Source: Calliphora vicina
Taxonomy: Eukaryota > Arthropoda > Insecta > Diptera > Calliphoridae
NCBI RefSeq assembly: GCF_958450345.1
Contig: NC_088780.1
Coordinates: 93,012,226-93,076,225 of the forward strand
DNA length: 64,000 nt
Reading direction: 5' to 3'
Positions within the stretch are counted from its first letter, which is position 1, and each line of letters starts with the position of its first letter. The notes below the pieces were generated by a model. The model was not told the DNA's origin. It made no database searches and saw only the letters and a list, made by a program, of their open reading frames with translations. Position numbers and translations under genes: made by a program. Positions 1 through 10,700 of this stretch are shown in pieces.

Positions 1-835
1 ATGGGGTTTTCAATTGGACATTTCGTTTTCTCGACAGAAGCGCCAGAAGTTCAAAAAATTTTAAATCATATTTTCGTTAATTTTTTTTAATATTTTACTG
101 CTTTACTAAATTACACATATCTCAATTGTTTTATCATATAGAAATTCATACTTCAAAACATAGATAAACATTGATTTAGGCTTTTATTAAGTGTAGTATG
201 TATATCTTATATTTATGGGCTTCTCCATTTTCCTGTTATAGTCCTTTAAACTTGGGTCCCAAATATACTGATATTTTTTTTTTTAAGAATATTATATATG
301 TAGCTTGCCAAAAAAAAAAAAACGTCGAAGCCCGTCCAATGACTATATACATCATTTAAAAAAACGTCTGGGGAATGTCTTTGTAAAAAAATTATAGCCG
401 CCAGCACCCGCCGAAATACTTTTTTTTTTAATTTTTACGGATTGGAATTTTTAGTAATATTTTATTTTTTATTATTGATTTTTATATATCTAGACCCTAC
501 TGTAACTTGAAATATAGTAAATACCGATCTTTTTAAAAATTTAGTTTCAGAAACACATGAAAATGTATTTTTTTAATTTATTTTATTAATGATTTTTATT
601 ATAAAGACCCTACTGTATCTGGAAAAAAAGTTTATATTATTCTTTTAATTATTTTTGTTTTTTTATCGGAGACACAATTATATATAAAAAGAGCAACAAA
701 TAATTTTGTCCACCTAGATTTTGATTTGCAACCACAGTGTAAAGGTAGTTTAGCGAATATGGATTCAAAATAAAATTTCTTTCACAATGTTAAGAAATTG
801 AAATGTTTTTTGAAGCACTATTAAACTATGTATGT
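1..835. other. AT-rich intergenic stretch, no gene seen
   Basis: No credible exon, RNA gene or element terminus was recognised. Homopolymer A and T runs dominate. A somewhat GC-richer patch near 320-410 has no recognisable reading frame. Confidence 0.5.
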
Positions 836-935
836 ATATCAATATTGTTCAGATAATTTATTAATTATAGAATATATTTAAAGTCCTCTATGACTTCTAA
901 ACTAAGAGATAGCGGGCAAATATTTTACAAATTTT
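836..935 (+). repeat. Direct repeat flanking the Helitron (left copy)
   Basis: About 95 bp beginning 'attgttcagataatttatta' and ending 'gggcaaatatttta' recurs with a few substitutions at 4178-4275, immediately beyond the other end of the Helitron-like element. The element therefore sits between two copies of a roughly 100-bp duplicated segment. Helitrons do not normally make long target duplications, so this is a pre-existing tandem duplication or a recombination product. Confidence 0.8.
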
Positions 936-1479
936 ATATACATACTAGCAGACCCGGTGCGCTTCGCCACCCCAATTAGAAGAAAGAAATAGTACTATTA
1001 AGTCTCCGTTTGTGAATCTAATTGTAAATGTCTAATTTCATATTTCTGGGTCCATTATTATAGAAAATGCAAAATGTGTTCCTAATTTAAAATTTTTATG
1101 TTTATTATTATAAAATATTCAAAAAGTACCATTGCAATAAGGAAATAGTACCATTGATTATCACTTTTAAATTCGCATTCACTGAACCATAACCCGTCAA
1201 GTTTGAATTTTAGATTTGTATATCATTTCCTATATTATCAACTAATTTAGTTTCTATAATACTTAAGATTTAATAAATTATCACAAAACCGAAACCGATC
1301 GGTTTTTAATTTTTTAAAACCGAAACCGCGGTTTTGAAATTCTTCGATTTTTTGGAAATTCTAGGTCCATTATTATAGGAAATTCAAAAAAGTACCATTA
1401 TTATATATAAAAAGTACCAAAAATCCCCCACTTGTAGTTTCCCACTCACTCCGGTCCATATAAGCTTAATTTCATGTTT

Positions 1480-3060
1480 TTAGGTTCATTGGTGAAGAAA
1501 TTACAAAAAGTACCATTCGAATAAAGAAAAAGTACCAAAAAGTCTCCCCTAGAATTCTAACTCACTTAGGACCATGCAGTATGCTTAATTTCATGTTTTA
1601 AGTCTATTGCTATAGAAAATTAAAAAAAGTACCATTAGAATAAACAAAAGGTACCATGAGGTATCCGCTTGAATTTTCAATCACTTAGGACCATATACGC
1701 TCAATTTCATATTTCTAGGTCCATTATGTTATAGAAAATTCAAAAAGTAACATTAGAATATAGAAAAAGTACCAAAAAGCACCCACTTGTAGTTGCTCAC
1801 CCACTCGGGTCCGTATAATCTTTATTTAATGTTTCTAGGTTCATTGGTGAAGAAATTACAAAAAGTACCATTTGAATAAAGAATAAGTACCAAAAAGTCT
1901 CCACCTAGACTTCTCACTCACTTAGGACCATATATGTTTAATTTCGTGTTTCTAAGTCCATTGTTATAGAAAATTCAAAAAAGTACCATTAGAATATAGA
2001 AAAAGTACCAAAAAGCAGCCACTTGCGGATTCCCACTCACTCTGGTTCATATAACCTTTATTTCATATTTCAAGGTTCATTGATGAAGAAATTACAAAAA
2101 GTACCATTCGAATAAAGAAAAAGTACCAAAAAGTCTCCCCCTAGAATTCTAACTCACTTAGGACCATGTATGCTTAATTTCATGTTTTTAAGTCCATTGC
2201 TATAGAAAATTAAAAAAAAGTACCATTAGAATAAACAAAAGGTACCATGAGGTATCCGCTTGAATTTTCAATCACTTAGGACCATATACGCTTAATTTCA
2301 TATTTCTAGGTCCATTATATTATAGAAAATTCAAAAAGTACCATTAGAATATAGAAAAAGTACTAACAAGTATACACTTGTGGTTTTCCAGTCACTCGGG
2401 TTCATATAAGCTTTATTTCATGATTCTAGGTTCATTGGTGAAGAAATTACAAAAAGTACCATTCGAATAAAGAAAAAGTACCAAAAAGTCTCCCACTAGA
2501 ATTCTCACTCACTTAGGACCATATATGCTTAATTTCATGTCTCTAAGTCCATTGTTAAAGAAAATTAAAAAAAGTACCATTAGAATATAGAAAAAGGACC
2601 AAAAAGCCCACACTTGTGGTTTCCCACTCACTCGGTTCCATTTAAGCTTTATTTCATGTTTCTAGGTTCATTGGTGAAGAAATTACAAAAAGTACCAATC
2701 GAATAAAGAAAAAGTACCAAAAAGTCTCCCCCTAGAATTATCACTTACTTAGGACCATATATGCTTAATTTCATGTTTCTAAGTCCATAGTTATAGAAAA
2801 TTCAAAAAAGTACCATTAGAATATAGAAAAAGTACCAAAAAACCCACACTTGTGGTTTCCCACTCACTCGGTTTATATATAAGCTTTATTTCATGTTTCT
2901 AGGTTCATTGGTGAAGAAATTACAAAAAGTACCAATCGAATAAAGAAAAAGTACCAAAAAGTCTCCCCCTAGAATTCTCACTCACTTAGGACCATATATG
3001 TTTAATTTCATGTTTCTAAGTCCATTATTATAGAAATTTCAAAAAGTACCATAGATGAAC
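1480..3060 (-). repeat. Minisatellite of ~118-bp units inside the Helitron
   Basis: Units of about 118 bp each contain two 'aaaaagtaccattngaata..' blocks. Three subtypes alternate: A ('ggtgaagaaattac', starting near 1491, 1845, 2081, 2437, 2672, 2911), B ('ttatagaaaattca') and C ('aaggtaccatgaggtatccg', seen near 1650 and 2250). The order is A-C-B, A-B, A-C-B, A-B, A-B, A. This shows higher-order expansion by 236-bp and 355-bp blocks. Confidence 0.85.
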
Positions 3061-4108
3061 AAAAAAGTACCTATAGTACAGTTCACACATTTTGGTACCT
3101 AAATATTATCCCCTATTCCTAACACTAACTTCACTCAAATACATATCAGCTAACTTTAATGTCGATAACTGAAATAATTTAAATTTTAAAAAAGTACCAT
3201 TAGGAGAAAAGTACCAATTTCCCTTTTCTTACTTGAACACCCCTCAAGTTTGAAATTTAAAAATATTCCATTTTGCCAAAATTGTTTATGCTACAGGCAT
3301 GTATCAAAATATTAAAATCTGTGTTAATGTGCCCAAGAATAAATATGTTTTAAAAAAAGTACCAAACTGTTTACCCGGATTTGGCCTAAAATACACCTTG
3401 GTACTCGAGTTCCAAATAACACCCTGTTAGTTAATTTTTGTATGAATCCAGGAACCAACGTTAAAAAAATTTATCAAAATTGGCTTAATAATTTCAAATA
3501 TAATGTATTTTCCCGATTTTATCCCCTTTTTGGTACCTTTTTTATCCCCATTGAGGTGGTACAATTTCATTGAAATAAATTTCTGTAACGTGGTGGGAGC
3601 TCATAATAAAATATTCGTATGTCTATGTCAAATTATAGAAAAACATATTTTATGAAAAAGTACCAAAAATTAACACAATTTTTATCCCTTAAAGGTTCGA
3701 ATTTCCAAAAAGTACCAAACTTATATTTTTTATTTTTTGTTAATTAAAGAATACGATTTAAAATTTGTTTCTATGTTTATTGGTTTAAAAGATACATAGG
3801 GTGCAAAAAAAGTACCAAAATACAGTTTTTACCCGTTTTCTCCCCTAAAAGTTTCGAATTTCCAAAAAGTACGAAACACCTGTCAGCTTATTTTTTAAAT
3901 GGAGTAACATGCTATTTTAAGTTTTTTTATATCTTTATTAGTTTTGAAGATATAAGGTTACCGAATTTACCCGTTTTTACCCTTTTTTACCCCCTAAACG
4001 TTCGAATTTCCAAAAATCCCTTCTTATCGGATCGTTTTGGGGAGGGAGGAACCCACAGTTAAAATTTCGTGATTCTAGCTTCAGCCGTTTGGGCTGTGCG
4101 ATGATGAA

Positions 4109-4149
4109 TCAGTCAGTCAGTCAGTCAGTCAGTCAGTCAGTCAGTCAGT
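4109..4149 (+). repeat. (TCAG)n microsatellite
   Basis: About ten TCAG repeats lie 25 bp inside the 5' terminus of the Helitron-like element. Proto-microsatellites next to termini are common in dipteran Helitron-type elements. Confidence 0.95.
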
Positions 4150-4177
4150 AACGTTACTCTTTTATATATATAGATGT

Positions 4178-4275
4178 ACATATATTGTTCAGATAATTTA
4201 TTAATTATAGGATATATTTAAAGTACTATAACTATTAAACTATCTCGCTATCTCGGGCAAATATTTTATTTTTAC
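4178..4275 (+). repeat. Direct repeat flanking the Helitron (right copy)
   Basis: Partner of the segment at 836-935. It differs at scattered positions, for example 'attatagga' here against 'attatagaa' there. Confidence 0.8.
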
Positions 4276-5191
4276 AATACAAGCTGTTGGCACGATCTTG
4301 ATTTACGCAGTTTTTTGACTGGACTCCTATTATTTTGTGACGAAACTATTTAGGCTGAAATTTCTGTGTTCTTTTATCAAACTAAAATGTTTTGATCTAC
4401 TGGGAGAACCTTTTTCACCTATTGATTAAAGTGATCATATATCTAAGACGATTATTCGGTCAGTTGTCAATTAAGCTGATACAGTGATACAGTAATATTC
4501 AAAATGTTGCATTAAAAACTGTAACAGGTTGCATGAAAATTATAGCAGAACTACTCTACTCATATTAATAATGTCATGTTGACAGATCTCCGGGAATATC
4601 AGTGGAGGAGTCTCCCCCGAAGCAGGTAGGTCCTTATTATGTACAAGTAGAACATTCAGAGGTATGTGCAGTATCCATTGGGTACACGCTTGTATGCCAC
4701 ATCTTTAAATGACATTCATAGACACGCCATAAACACCGCGGTTACAGGATACCGCATGAATGTGGCCCAAAACACACGGAAGAACCTGCCGTTGAAGACA
4801 ATCCTAGTTCTGTAACAACTGACGTCGGGATGGAGCAACATGTTTATTTCCTATTGATACCGCATAGATAGGCCTTCACCAATATGTGTTCAGCTTGTGG
4901 TTGTCATCATGACACCCCTGCATATTTCATTGCCTAGTCAACCTCTCTTTACCTCAACCAATGCATTTCTGAACTAACCTGATCCAAGTATGTTGCACAA
5001 TTCCTAGACCTTATCTTCGATACAAAAACTCCGGATATCACTTCATACTAATTTAATCAGGGCATACTAAATAAGGTGGTGGCAGTTGATTCAAGAACAT
5101 GTACTAAAACTACGTCCATTTTGTTTTTGTAAAATGTGTTGTTGCTGTCAAAATATGAATATTATTTTTGTTTCTTTTGTATTTTTGCAAA
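4276..5191. other. Intergenic; unclassified moderately GC-rich tract at 4563-5000
   Basis: The tract at 4563-5000 is clearly less AT-rich than its surroundings and looks like old coding or LTR sequence. No continuous frame or recognisable motif could be read on either strand. It could be a decayed retroelement. Confidence 0.3.
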
Positions 5192-5199
5192 AACAAACA

Positions 5200-5493
5200 C
5201 AAGGCGAATTTATACAAGGTGGAGTCAGTCAAACAGCTGATAATTTTTTTTTCGCTTTTTGGTTCTAACAACTGTCAAAGCTTGTTTTTATATTTAAATA
5301 TCTACATATTCTAAGCTTATTAACAAAATATTTATTGTTTACATAAATAAGTAAAGCCCGCACTATTCAATTATCTACACTATATAAAGTTTAAATACTT
5401 ATTTGTTAAATTTTTCATTTTGTTTTTTTGACATTTGTTAAGACCAATCGTTGTTTTTGTAGAACTGACACCACCTTGTATGAATTCGCCTTG
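5200..5493. mobile_element. hAT-type MITE, 294 bp, with 8-bp target duplication
   Basis: The ends are inverted: CAAGGCGAATTTATACAAGG on the left, and on the right (read inward) CAAGGCGAATTCATACAAGG. Both continue into GTGGWGTCAG. The element is flanked by an exact 8-bp duplication, aacaaaca (5192-5199 and 5494-5501). Eight-base duplications with a CA-starting inverted repeat are characteristic of the hAT superfamily. There is no coding capacity. A second copy lies at 22456-22858. Confidence 0.85.
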
Positions 5494-5501
5494 AACAAAC
5501 A

Positions 5502-6025
5502 CAAGTAAATTTGCAAGATCGTAGAACAACAAACGAAAAAAAGAAATCAGCTGTTGAACTGTCTTCCTTTTTTAGTCAACCCTGATAGTTTACGAAGCAA
5601 CATTTAAATAAAAAGAAAAAAAGCGAAATAAAAAATTGCGGTTTACATCGAGAAATTGAGAAAACATAATTTTCTATTACATTTTAACACAATTTCACGA
5701 TTACACAATCAAATTTAAATGCATGGTTATATGTATATTGAACTTTATAAATCGGGTCATATTTTACTAATATTTTAATACCACTATGTTTTAGATTTTT
5801 CAAACTGTTCATTTACTATCATTTTCACATAGTACTATCTTAAATTTGAGTGAACTCTAATATTTTAGAAGTTATAGGCCCTAAGAAACTCAAATTTATA
5901 ATCCGTAACCACCATTAACAAGATGTATTGTTATATGTTAAGTTATAGTAATACAGTCGTTATAACTTTTTTATGGAAACTGTAGTATTAAAGGTTAGGT
6001 AGTATATATAATAACATAACAAATA
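5502..6025. other. Intergenic, nothing recognised
   Basis: AT-rich sequence with no exon-like composition and no element termini seen. Confidence 0.5.
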
Positions 6026-6582
6026 TACACATCTGCTCAAAATAATAGATACACCTAATTGGAAAAAATTTAAATGGCGGTAACATTGAAAATTTCCTCG
6101 CAAGCGTTAAGAATACATCATATTATTAAAATTTCTATCTGGCAATGTCATGTCAGTCAAAAATCTGGCAACTATTTGCTTTCATGTTGATTTTTAAAAA
6201 CGAATTTATTTGAATTACAAAAAATTATTTGCTCATAAAAATAGATACACATCAGTAATTTGTAATTTGTTTATATACAATTTTTTTTTTGTGCAATTTT
6301 TTGTTCCTATTTACTTGAAACAGTAAGTATAATTTAAATTTTAGCAACAATTTTATAAAAAATAGGACTCTTTTGAAGAAAATGGAACGAAATCATCATT
6401 GTACCGAAGATGAGAAAAAAATTGTTCAAACGATGAGAAATCAAGGAAAATCATTACGGGAAATAGCAAAGAGCAGGGACATAACTGTTATAACCAATAT
6501 TGGAAAAAATCCTGAAATAATTGTTTATCAAGAATTTTTGAAAAATGGTCCCTGAATAACAGTTAAAAATAACCAATATTAT

Positions 6583-7606
6583 TTTGGTCTTTGGTAACCA
6601 TTATAAACGATTTTTATTTTATTTGGTCTTCAATAACCATTATGAAAGATTTTTATTTTTTTAGGTCTTTAATAACCATTATAAAATATTTTTATTTTTT
6701 TAGGTCTTCAATAACCATTATAAAATATTTTTATTTTTTTAGGTCTTTGATAACTATTATTAAAGATTTTTATTTTTTTTGGTCTTCCGTAAACATTTTG
6801 AGTACCAACAAAGTTTTTTGGTCGCATGGACCTGGTTTTCTTGTATTTTAAAATAGACAGAGAAATATAAATTGGTTCAGAATTTCATAAGAATTAAGAA
6901 TATTTATGATTATAAACAGTTTTCTTTTAAAATGTGCAATATGTGGGAGCTATGACTAATTATGGACCAATCGGCATAAAATTAAGTGACATGTCTTCTA
7001 TATATATGAAAGTTATTTGTGCTAAATTTTATTTGAATACCAACTTTTTTAAGAAATCTATACTCGTTAAAATGCTTTTCGGAAGTGGGCCTTTTATGGG
7101 AGCTATGACTAATTATGGACCAATCGTCACAAAATTTAGTAGTGAGAGTTCGGCTTATATAAAACTTATTTGGGCTGAATTTGGTTTGGATATCTATATA
7201 ACTAAGATATTTATGAGGGATTATCTATTTTCAGATAGGACAATCGTTTGGGGGCTAGGAGAAATAATAGACGGATTCTAACCAAATTAAATAGACTTCG
7301 TCCTTGGGGCACTATACGCTATATCACTATGGTGGTGTAGGGTATAAATATTTGTAATGGCTGTAGTCTATCGAAGACCAAAAAAATAAAATTTTTTTAT
7401 AATGGTTATCAAAGACCAAAAAAATAAAAATCATTCATAATGGTTATTGAAGACCAAAAAAAATAAAAATCTTTCATAATGGTTATCAGAGACCGAAATA
7501 AATAAAAATCTTTCATTATGATTATTGAAGACCAAAAAAAATAAAAATCTTTCATAATGGTTATCAAAGACCTAACAAAATTAAATTTTTTCATAATGGT
7601 TATCAT
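6583..7606. repeat. Inverted arms of a ~38-bp tandem repeat
   Basis: The left arm (about 6583-6790) has five to six copies of 'ggtcttnnataaccattata' plus an A/T spacer. The right arm (about 7375-7606) has the same unit in reverse complement. The arms can form a long stem. The apparent reading frames in them (repeated ITIMKDFYFF-type peptides) are by-products of the repeat. Confidence 0.85.
6860..7350 (+). mobile_element. Mini-me type B fragment between the foldback arms
   Basis: Contains two copies of 'gggagctatgactaattatg' and ends in 'atggtggtgtagggtataaa', the same 3' end as the type B elements at 38.75-40.14 and 47.75-50.45 kb. The 5' part is missing. This is a third level of nesting: type B in hAT in Tc1. 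Confidence 0.65.
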
Positions 7607-8943
7607 AGACTAAAATTTTTTTGAGTTATTTATAATTGTTATTACGGGACCTATTTTTTTGCAGTTATTTTTTCTATAACCAATTGCTTGTTTAAAAAAA
7701 AATAACAGTTATTTCGGGTCCCTGGCAAAGAGCATAGGAAGATCTTTACATTTTGTCCAAAATGCTTTATCTAAAAAACAAAAAAGAGAAACTCGCGGTA
7801 GACCAAAGAAAACCAGTCCAGAAACAGATAGGCGGATCGTCCTTATGGTTAAAAAAGACCCTTTCATATCATCGAAAGCTATTTCTGCGGAGCTATGTAA
7901 CGAAATCAGTCCACAAACAGTTCGTCGTCGTCTTTTACAAGCTAAATTGCCGGGAAGAATTGCCAGAAAAGTGCCACTAATGCGCCAAAAAAATATCAAG
8001 ACAAGATTAGAATTTGCTAAAGAGCACTTACAATGGTCCGGGTGTGAAGGCGAAAAAAAATGGAGAAATATTTTATGGAGCGACGAAACAAAAATAAATT
8101 TGTTTGGAAACGACTGCCAAAGAAATGTACGCCGACCAAAAGGAAAAGAATTCCACGTTAAATTTACAAAAAAGACGGTAAAACATGGCGGGGGAAACAT
8201 AATGGTTTGGGGTTGCTTTTCATCGAATGGTGTTGGTCCGATATTCCGAATAGAAGATACCATGAATGCTAGTGGGTATAGAGACATATTGGAAAACGTA
8301 ATGCTTCCATATGCATCGGAAAATATGCCATTAATATGGACATTCCAGCAGGACAACGACCCAAAACATAGTTCAAGATTAGTTAAAAACTGGTTCTTGG
8401 AGAATAACGTACCTGTTTTAAGCTGGCCCAGCCAATCCCCTGATTTAAACCCAATAGAAAACTTGTGGAGTGAATTAAAGATAAGGCTTTCGAAGGAAGT
8501 TTTCAAAAATAAAGACGATTTATGGGAGAAAACGCAAAAAATATGGTACGAGATTCCATTGGAGAAGTGTCAGAACTTGATATCCAGTATGCCCAGAAGA
8601 GTGGAGAAAGTTTTACAAAACAAAGGTGGATATACTGGATACTAGCTTTACTTTAATAATAAACTAATTTTTTTTTAAGATAAAATTTATTAGCTTTTGT
8701 TTAATAAGAATTTTTAAAAATGTATCTATTATTATGAGCACCAAATTTTTCGAAATTTAAGAAATTTAATTTACTTTATAATATTTATTATTAATTATGA
8801 AATATTTTGTTTTTGTTTTTTACTCTCCTTTTAACTATAAATAAAAATCGACTGAATTTTTTTTATAATTTTACAATATACCATTATTTTTTTTCGTTTT
8901 TAAAAAATAAATTTTGGTGTATCTATTATTTTGAGCAGATGTG

Positions 8944-9569
8944 TATATACATTGCGATAAGAAACTCTCATTTTCTGAAAATTTGTAACCAAGCCAGCTT
9001 TATCTTTGTGAACTTAAAAATTGTGTGTAAAAAATATTGCTACGACTTTGCATTAGCAATTTGAATTTAACGGTCTGTAACGACTCATGCAATTTTCATC
9101 ATGTTTATAAACATTTTCATTAGTAAAAACTTCTACTTATCCAAAATGTTGATAAAACGCAGTTATTAACATGGTTTGTAAGTATGCCGACATTAACGTT
9201 GTATAAATTTAAATAAATAAAGAGTTGTTACGAATTGTAAAATACTAAACTGCTTTAATTAGCAATCAGAAGTAAAACGTAACTATATTTACTGTATTTG
9301 CGTGATTTTACAATTAATAGTTGACAGCACTGGGAAATTTAAAAAAGAAGAGAAGGAAACAAACAAAGCAAAACACAACAAATTTAATAACAAAGCAAAA
9401 CTAAACAACAAGTAATTTATAATAAAACAGACGCGCTCAAACGAACAAAAGCATCTCTAAAGATAACAACAAGACCGCAAAGTTGTGAAACGAAAAGGAC
9501 ATAAAGTGCAATCATTTGATAAACAAAGACATTTAAATTGTTAATAAAAAAATTGTGAAGTTAACTAAA
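8944..9569 (+). promoter_or_regulatory. Upstream region and probable 5' UTR of Drice
   Basis: From about 9300 to the start codon the sequence is A-rich and C-containing (many 'acaaa' and 'aacaa' runs), typical of fly 5' UTRs. A TATAAA-like box lies at 9204, but the transcription start is not determinable. A segment at 9038-9105 is repeated at about 18577-18640 ('gcatta..atttgaatttaac..gtctgtaacgact'). Confidence 0.4.
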
Positions 9570-10583
9570 ATGGCTGCAGCATCCGAAGATCAAGTTGGAT
9601 CATTTGTAGAACGTTCTACCAACACTGATGATATTACCGATGCATTTGGTTCCCTGGGCTCGTCAAATAATGCATCTACCACCTACTATTCCAGTGGTTC
9701 TTCATCTAATCATCTTCAACAGCAGGGAGCAATAGCCCAATTGGCAAACAAATCATACAACACATCATCCAGCAATTACACTGCAATAATGCCAACTGAC
9801 CGCCATGCTGTCGAGTATAATATGCGTCATAAAAATCGTGGGTTGGCACTGATTTTTAATCATGAACATTTTATGGTGCCAACCCTGAAATCGCGATCAG
9901 GCACCAATGTGGACTGTGATAATTTAGCGCGCTGCCTTAAACAGCTAGAATTCGATGTTAAGATTCATAAAGACTATACTTTGGGTGAAATAAAACGACA
10001 AATCGAATGGGCTGCTAGTCAAGATCACACCAACAGCGATTGCATATTAGTAGCCATACTGTCGCATGGTGAAATGGGTTTCATTTATGCCAAGGACACG
10101 CAATATAAATTGGACAGTATATGGCATTATTTTACCGCTCAGCACTGCCGTTCTTTGGCTGGCAAACCCAAACTGTTCTTTATTCAGGCTTGTCAAGGTG
10201 ATCGCCTGGATCCTGGTGTAACAATGAAACGTGCAGTAACACAGACGGATGGTGACTCATCAATGAGCTACAAAATACCAGTTCATGCGGACTTTCTCAT
10301 TGCCTATTCTACCATACCCGGATTTTATTCATGGCGCAACACCACTCGTGGTTCCTGGTTTATGCAGTCATTATGTGCTGAATTGGCTGCCAATGGAAAA
10401 CGTTATGATATATTGACCTTGTTGACATTTGTTTGTCAACGCGTGGCCGTTGATTTCGAATCCTGCACTCCCGACACTCCGGAGATGCATCAACAAAAGC
10501 AAATACCTTGCATTACTACCATGCTAACGCGTATTTTACGTTTCCATGATAAAAATATCATTGCTCCAGCTGGAAGAGTGTAA
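9570..10583 (+). CDS. Drice: Effector caspase Drice (caspase-3/7-like)
   Basis: Cysteine protease that cleaves after Asp and executes apoptosis in the cytosol; activated by the initiator caspase Dronc and restrained by Diap1 in Drosophila. The protein is 337 residues (Drosophila 339), in one uninterrupted exon. The start is the ATG at 9570 in a good fly context (ctaaaATGg). The in-frame GTG at 9555 is not a eukaryotic start. Visible parts: a short prodomain with an Asp-24 site (DITD/A) equivalent to the Drosophila prodomain site; large subunit with catalytic His166 in ILSHGEMG and Cys208 in QACQG; a linker site TQTD/G; and a small subunit with SYSWRNTTRGSWF-type substrate-pocket sequence, ending ..APAGRV. 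The second half is almost identical to Drosophila. It lies tail to tail with RpII140, 3.3 kb away. Identification is firm; Dcp-1 is excluded by the N-terminus and the C-terminal tail. Confidence 0.97.
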   Translation: MAAASEDQVGSFVERSTNTDDITDAFGSLGSSNNASTTYYSSGSSSNHLQQQGAIAQLANKSYNTSSSNYTAIMPTDRHAVEYNMRHKNRGLALIFNHEHFMVPTLKSRSGTNVDCDNLARCLKQLEFDVKIHKDYTLGEIKRQIEWAASQDHTNSDCILVAILSHGEMGFIYAKDTQYKLDSIWHYFTAQHCRSLAGKPKLFFIQACQGDRLDPGVTMKRAVTQTDGDSSMSYKIPVHADFLIAYSTIPGFYSWRNTTRGSWFMQSLCAELAANGKRYDILTLLTFVCQRVAVDFESCTPDTPEMHQQKQIPCITTMLTRILRFHDKNIIAPAGRV

Positions 10584-10694
10584 AAGTAAAACAAAAGATA
10601 TTGTTTGCATTTTTTCGGGGGTGAGTTTTTAAGAATAAGGGAGCAATAACAGAAAGTTATAAATTACTAAAGAAAAACAAAAACAACGAAACAA

Positions 10695-10700
10695 AATAAA
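10695..10700 (+). terminator. Poly(A) signal AATAAA of Drice
   Basis: The first canonical AATAAA downstream of the stop, about 110 bp after it. Alternative signals further on are possible in this AT-rich sequence. Confidence 0.5.

Larger units (their letters stand above)
945..4174 (-). mobile_element. Helitron-like element, non-autonomous
   Basis: Read on the minus strand the element starts with TC (TCTATATATATAAAAGAG at 4174) preceded by A. It ends in CTAG at 948-945 followed by T, which is the canonical Helitron insertion between A and T. Just before the CTAG end is a short GC-rich hairpin (GGTG..CACC, 948-970), the usual Helitron 3' terminator. There is no Rep/helicase coding sequence, so it is non-autonomous. 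It contains a (TCAG)n tract near its 5' end and a large 118-bp minisatellite, an architecture typical of DINE-1-like insect Helitrons. The family is inferred from termini only. A second, disrupted relative lies at 37.4-41.0 kb. Confidence 0.75.
6474..7724. mobile_element. Non-autonomous hAT element inserted in the Tc1 transposase
   Basis: Flanked by the exact 8-bp duplication gcaaagag (6466-6473 and 7725-7732). The left end reads CAGGGACATAACTGTTAT. The right end read inward is CAGGGACCCGAAATAACTG. CAGGG ends with 8-bp duplications are the hAT signature. The interior has no transposase. It is a foldback with repeated inverted arms around a mini-me type B fragment. Confidence 0.88.
6382..8645 (+). 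pseudogene. Tc1-like DD34E transposase, split by a hAT insertion
   Basis: The cut-and-paste transposase of the surrounding element. The first ATG (6382) opens an N-terminal helix-turn-helix piece (..KSLREIAKS) that runs to 6473. The frame then resumes at 7733. Taking out the insert and one 8-bp duplication leaves an uninterrupted frame of about 334 residues, the family's usual length. The C-terminal part carries WSDETKINLF (first catalytic Asp), QQDNDPKHSS (second Asp) and SPDLNPIENLW (Glu), giving DD34E spacing, plus the VKHGGGNIMVWGCF block. No stop or frameshift other than the insertion was found. The split makes the copy inactive, but the 3' exon alone is an open frame of more than 260 codons. 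Related families are Bari, S and Paris; which one is closest was not determined. Confidence 0.9.
6028..8943 (+). mobile_element. Tc1-family transposon with IR/DR termini
   Basis: The ends are perfect inverted repeats starting CACATCTGCTCAAAATAATA and running at least 28 bp, flanked by TA. A second, inner pair of related repeats lies about 200 bp inside each end: 'gctcataaaaatagatacac' near 6231-6250, and its inverted relative at 8721-8742. This outer/inner arrangement is the IR/DR structure of Tc1-like elements such as S, Paris, Minos and Sleeping Beauty. It encloses a DD34E transposase. Without the 1,251-bp hAT insertion and its target duplication the element would be about 1.66 kb, normal for Tc1 elements. 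Confidence 0.92.

Noticed and set aside
486..616. Word GACCCTACTGTA at 486, 604 and 58252
   Set aside because: Twelve bases in three places with no shared flanks; likely coincidence or trace of an old repeat, not enough to call.
5086..5268. 60-residue open frame across the left end of the hAT MITE
   Set aside because: It spans the insertion junction, so it cannot be an ancestral gene.
6591..6851. Open frame of ITIIKYFYFFRS repeats, and its partner at 7409-7606
   Set aside because: By-product of the 38-bp tandem unit in the hAT foldback arms.
7709..8506. Long minus-strand open frame opposite the Tc1 transposase
   Set aside because: It mirrors the conserved transposase on the plus strand and has no protein motif of its own.
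9555..9569. GTG at 9555 as the Drice start
   Set aside because: Non-ATG start unnecessary; the ATG at 9570 has a good context and matches the fly protein length.
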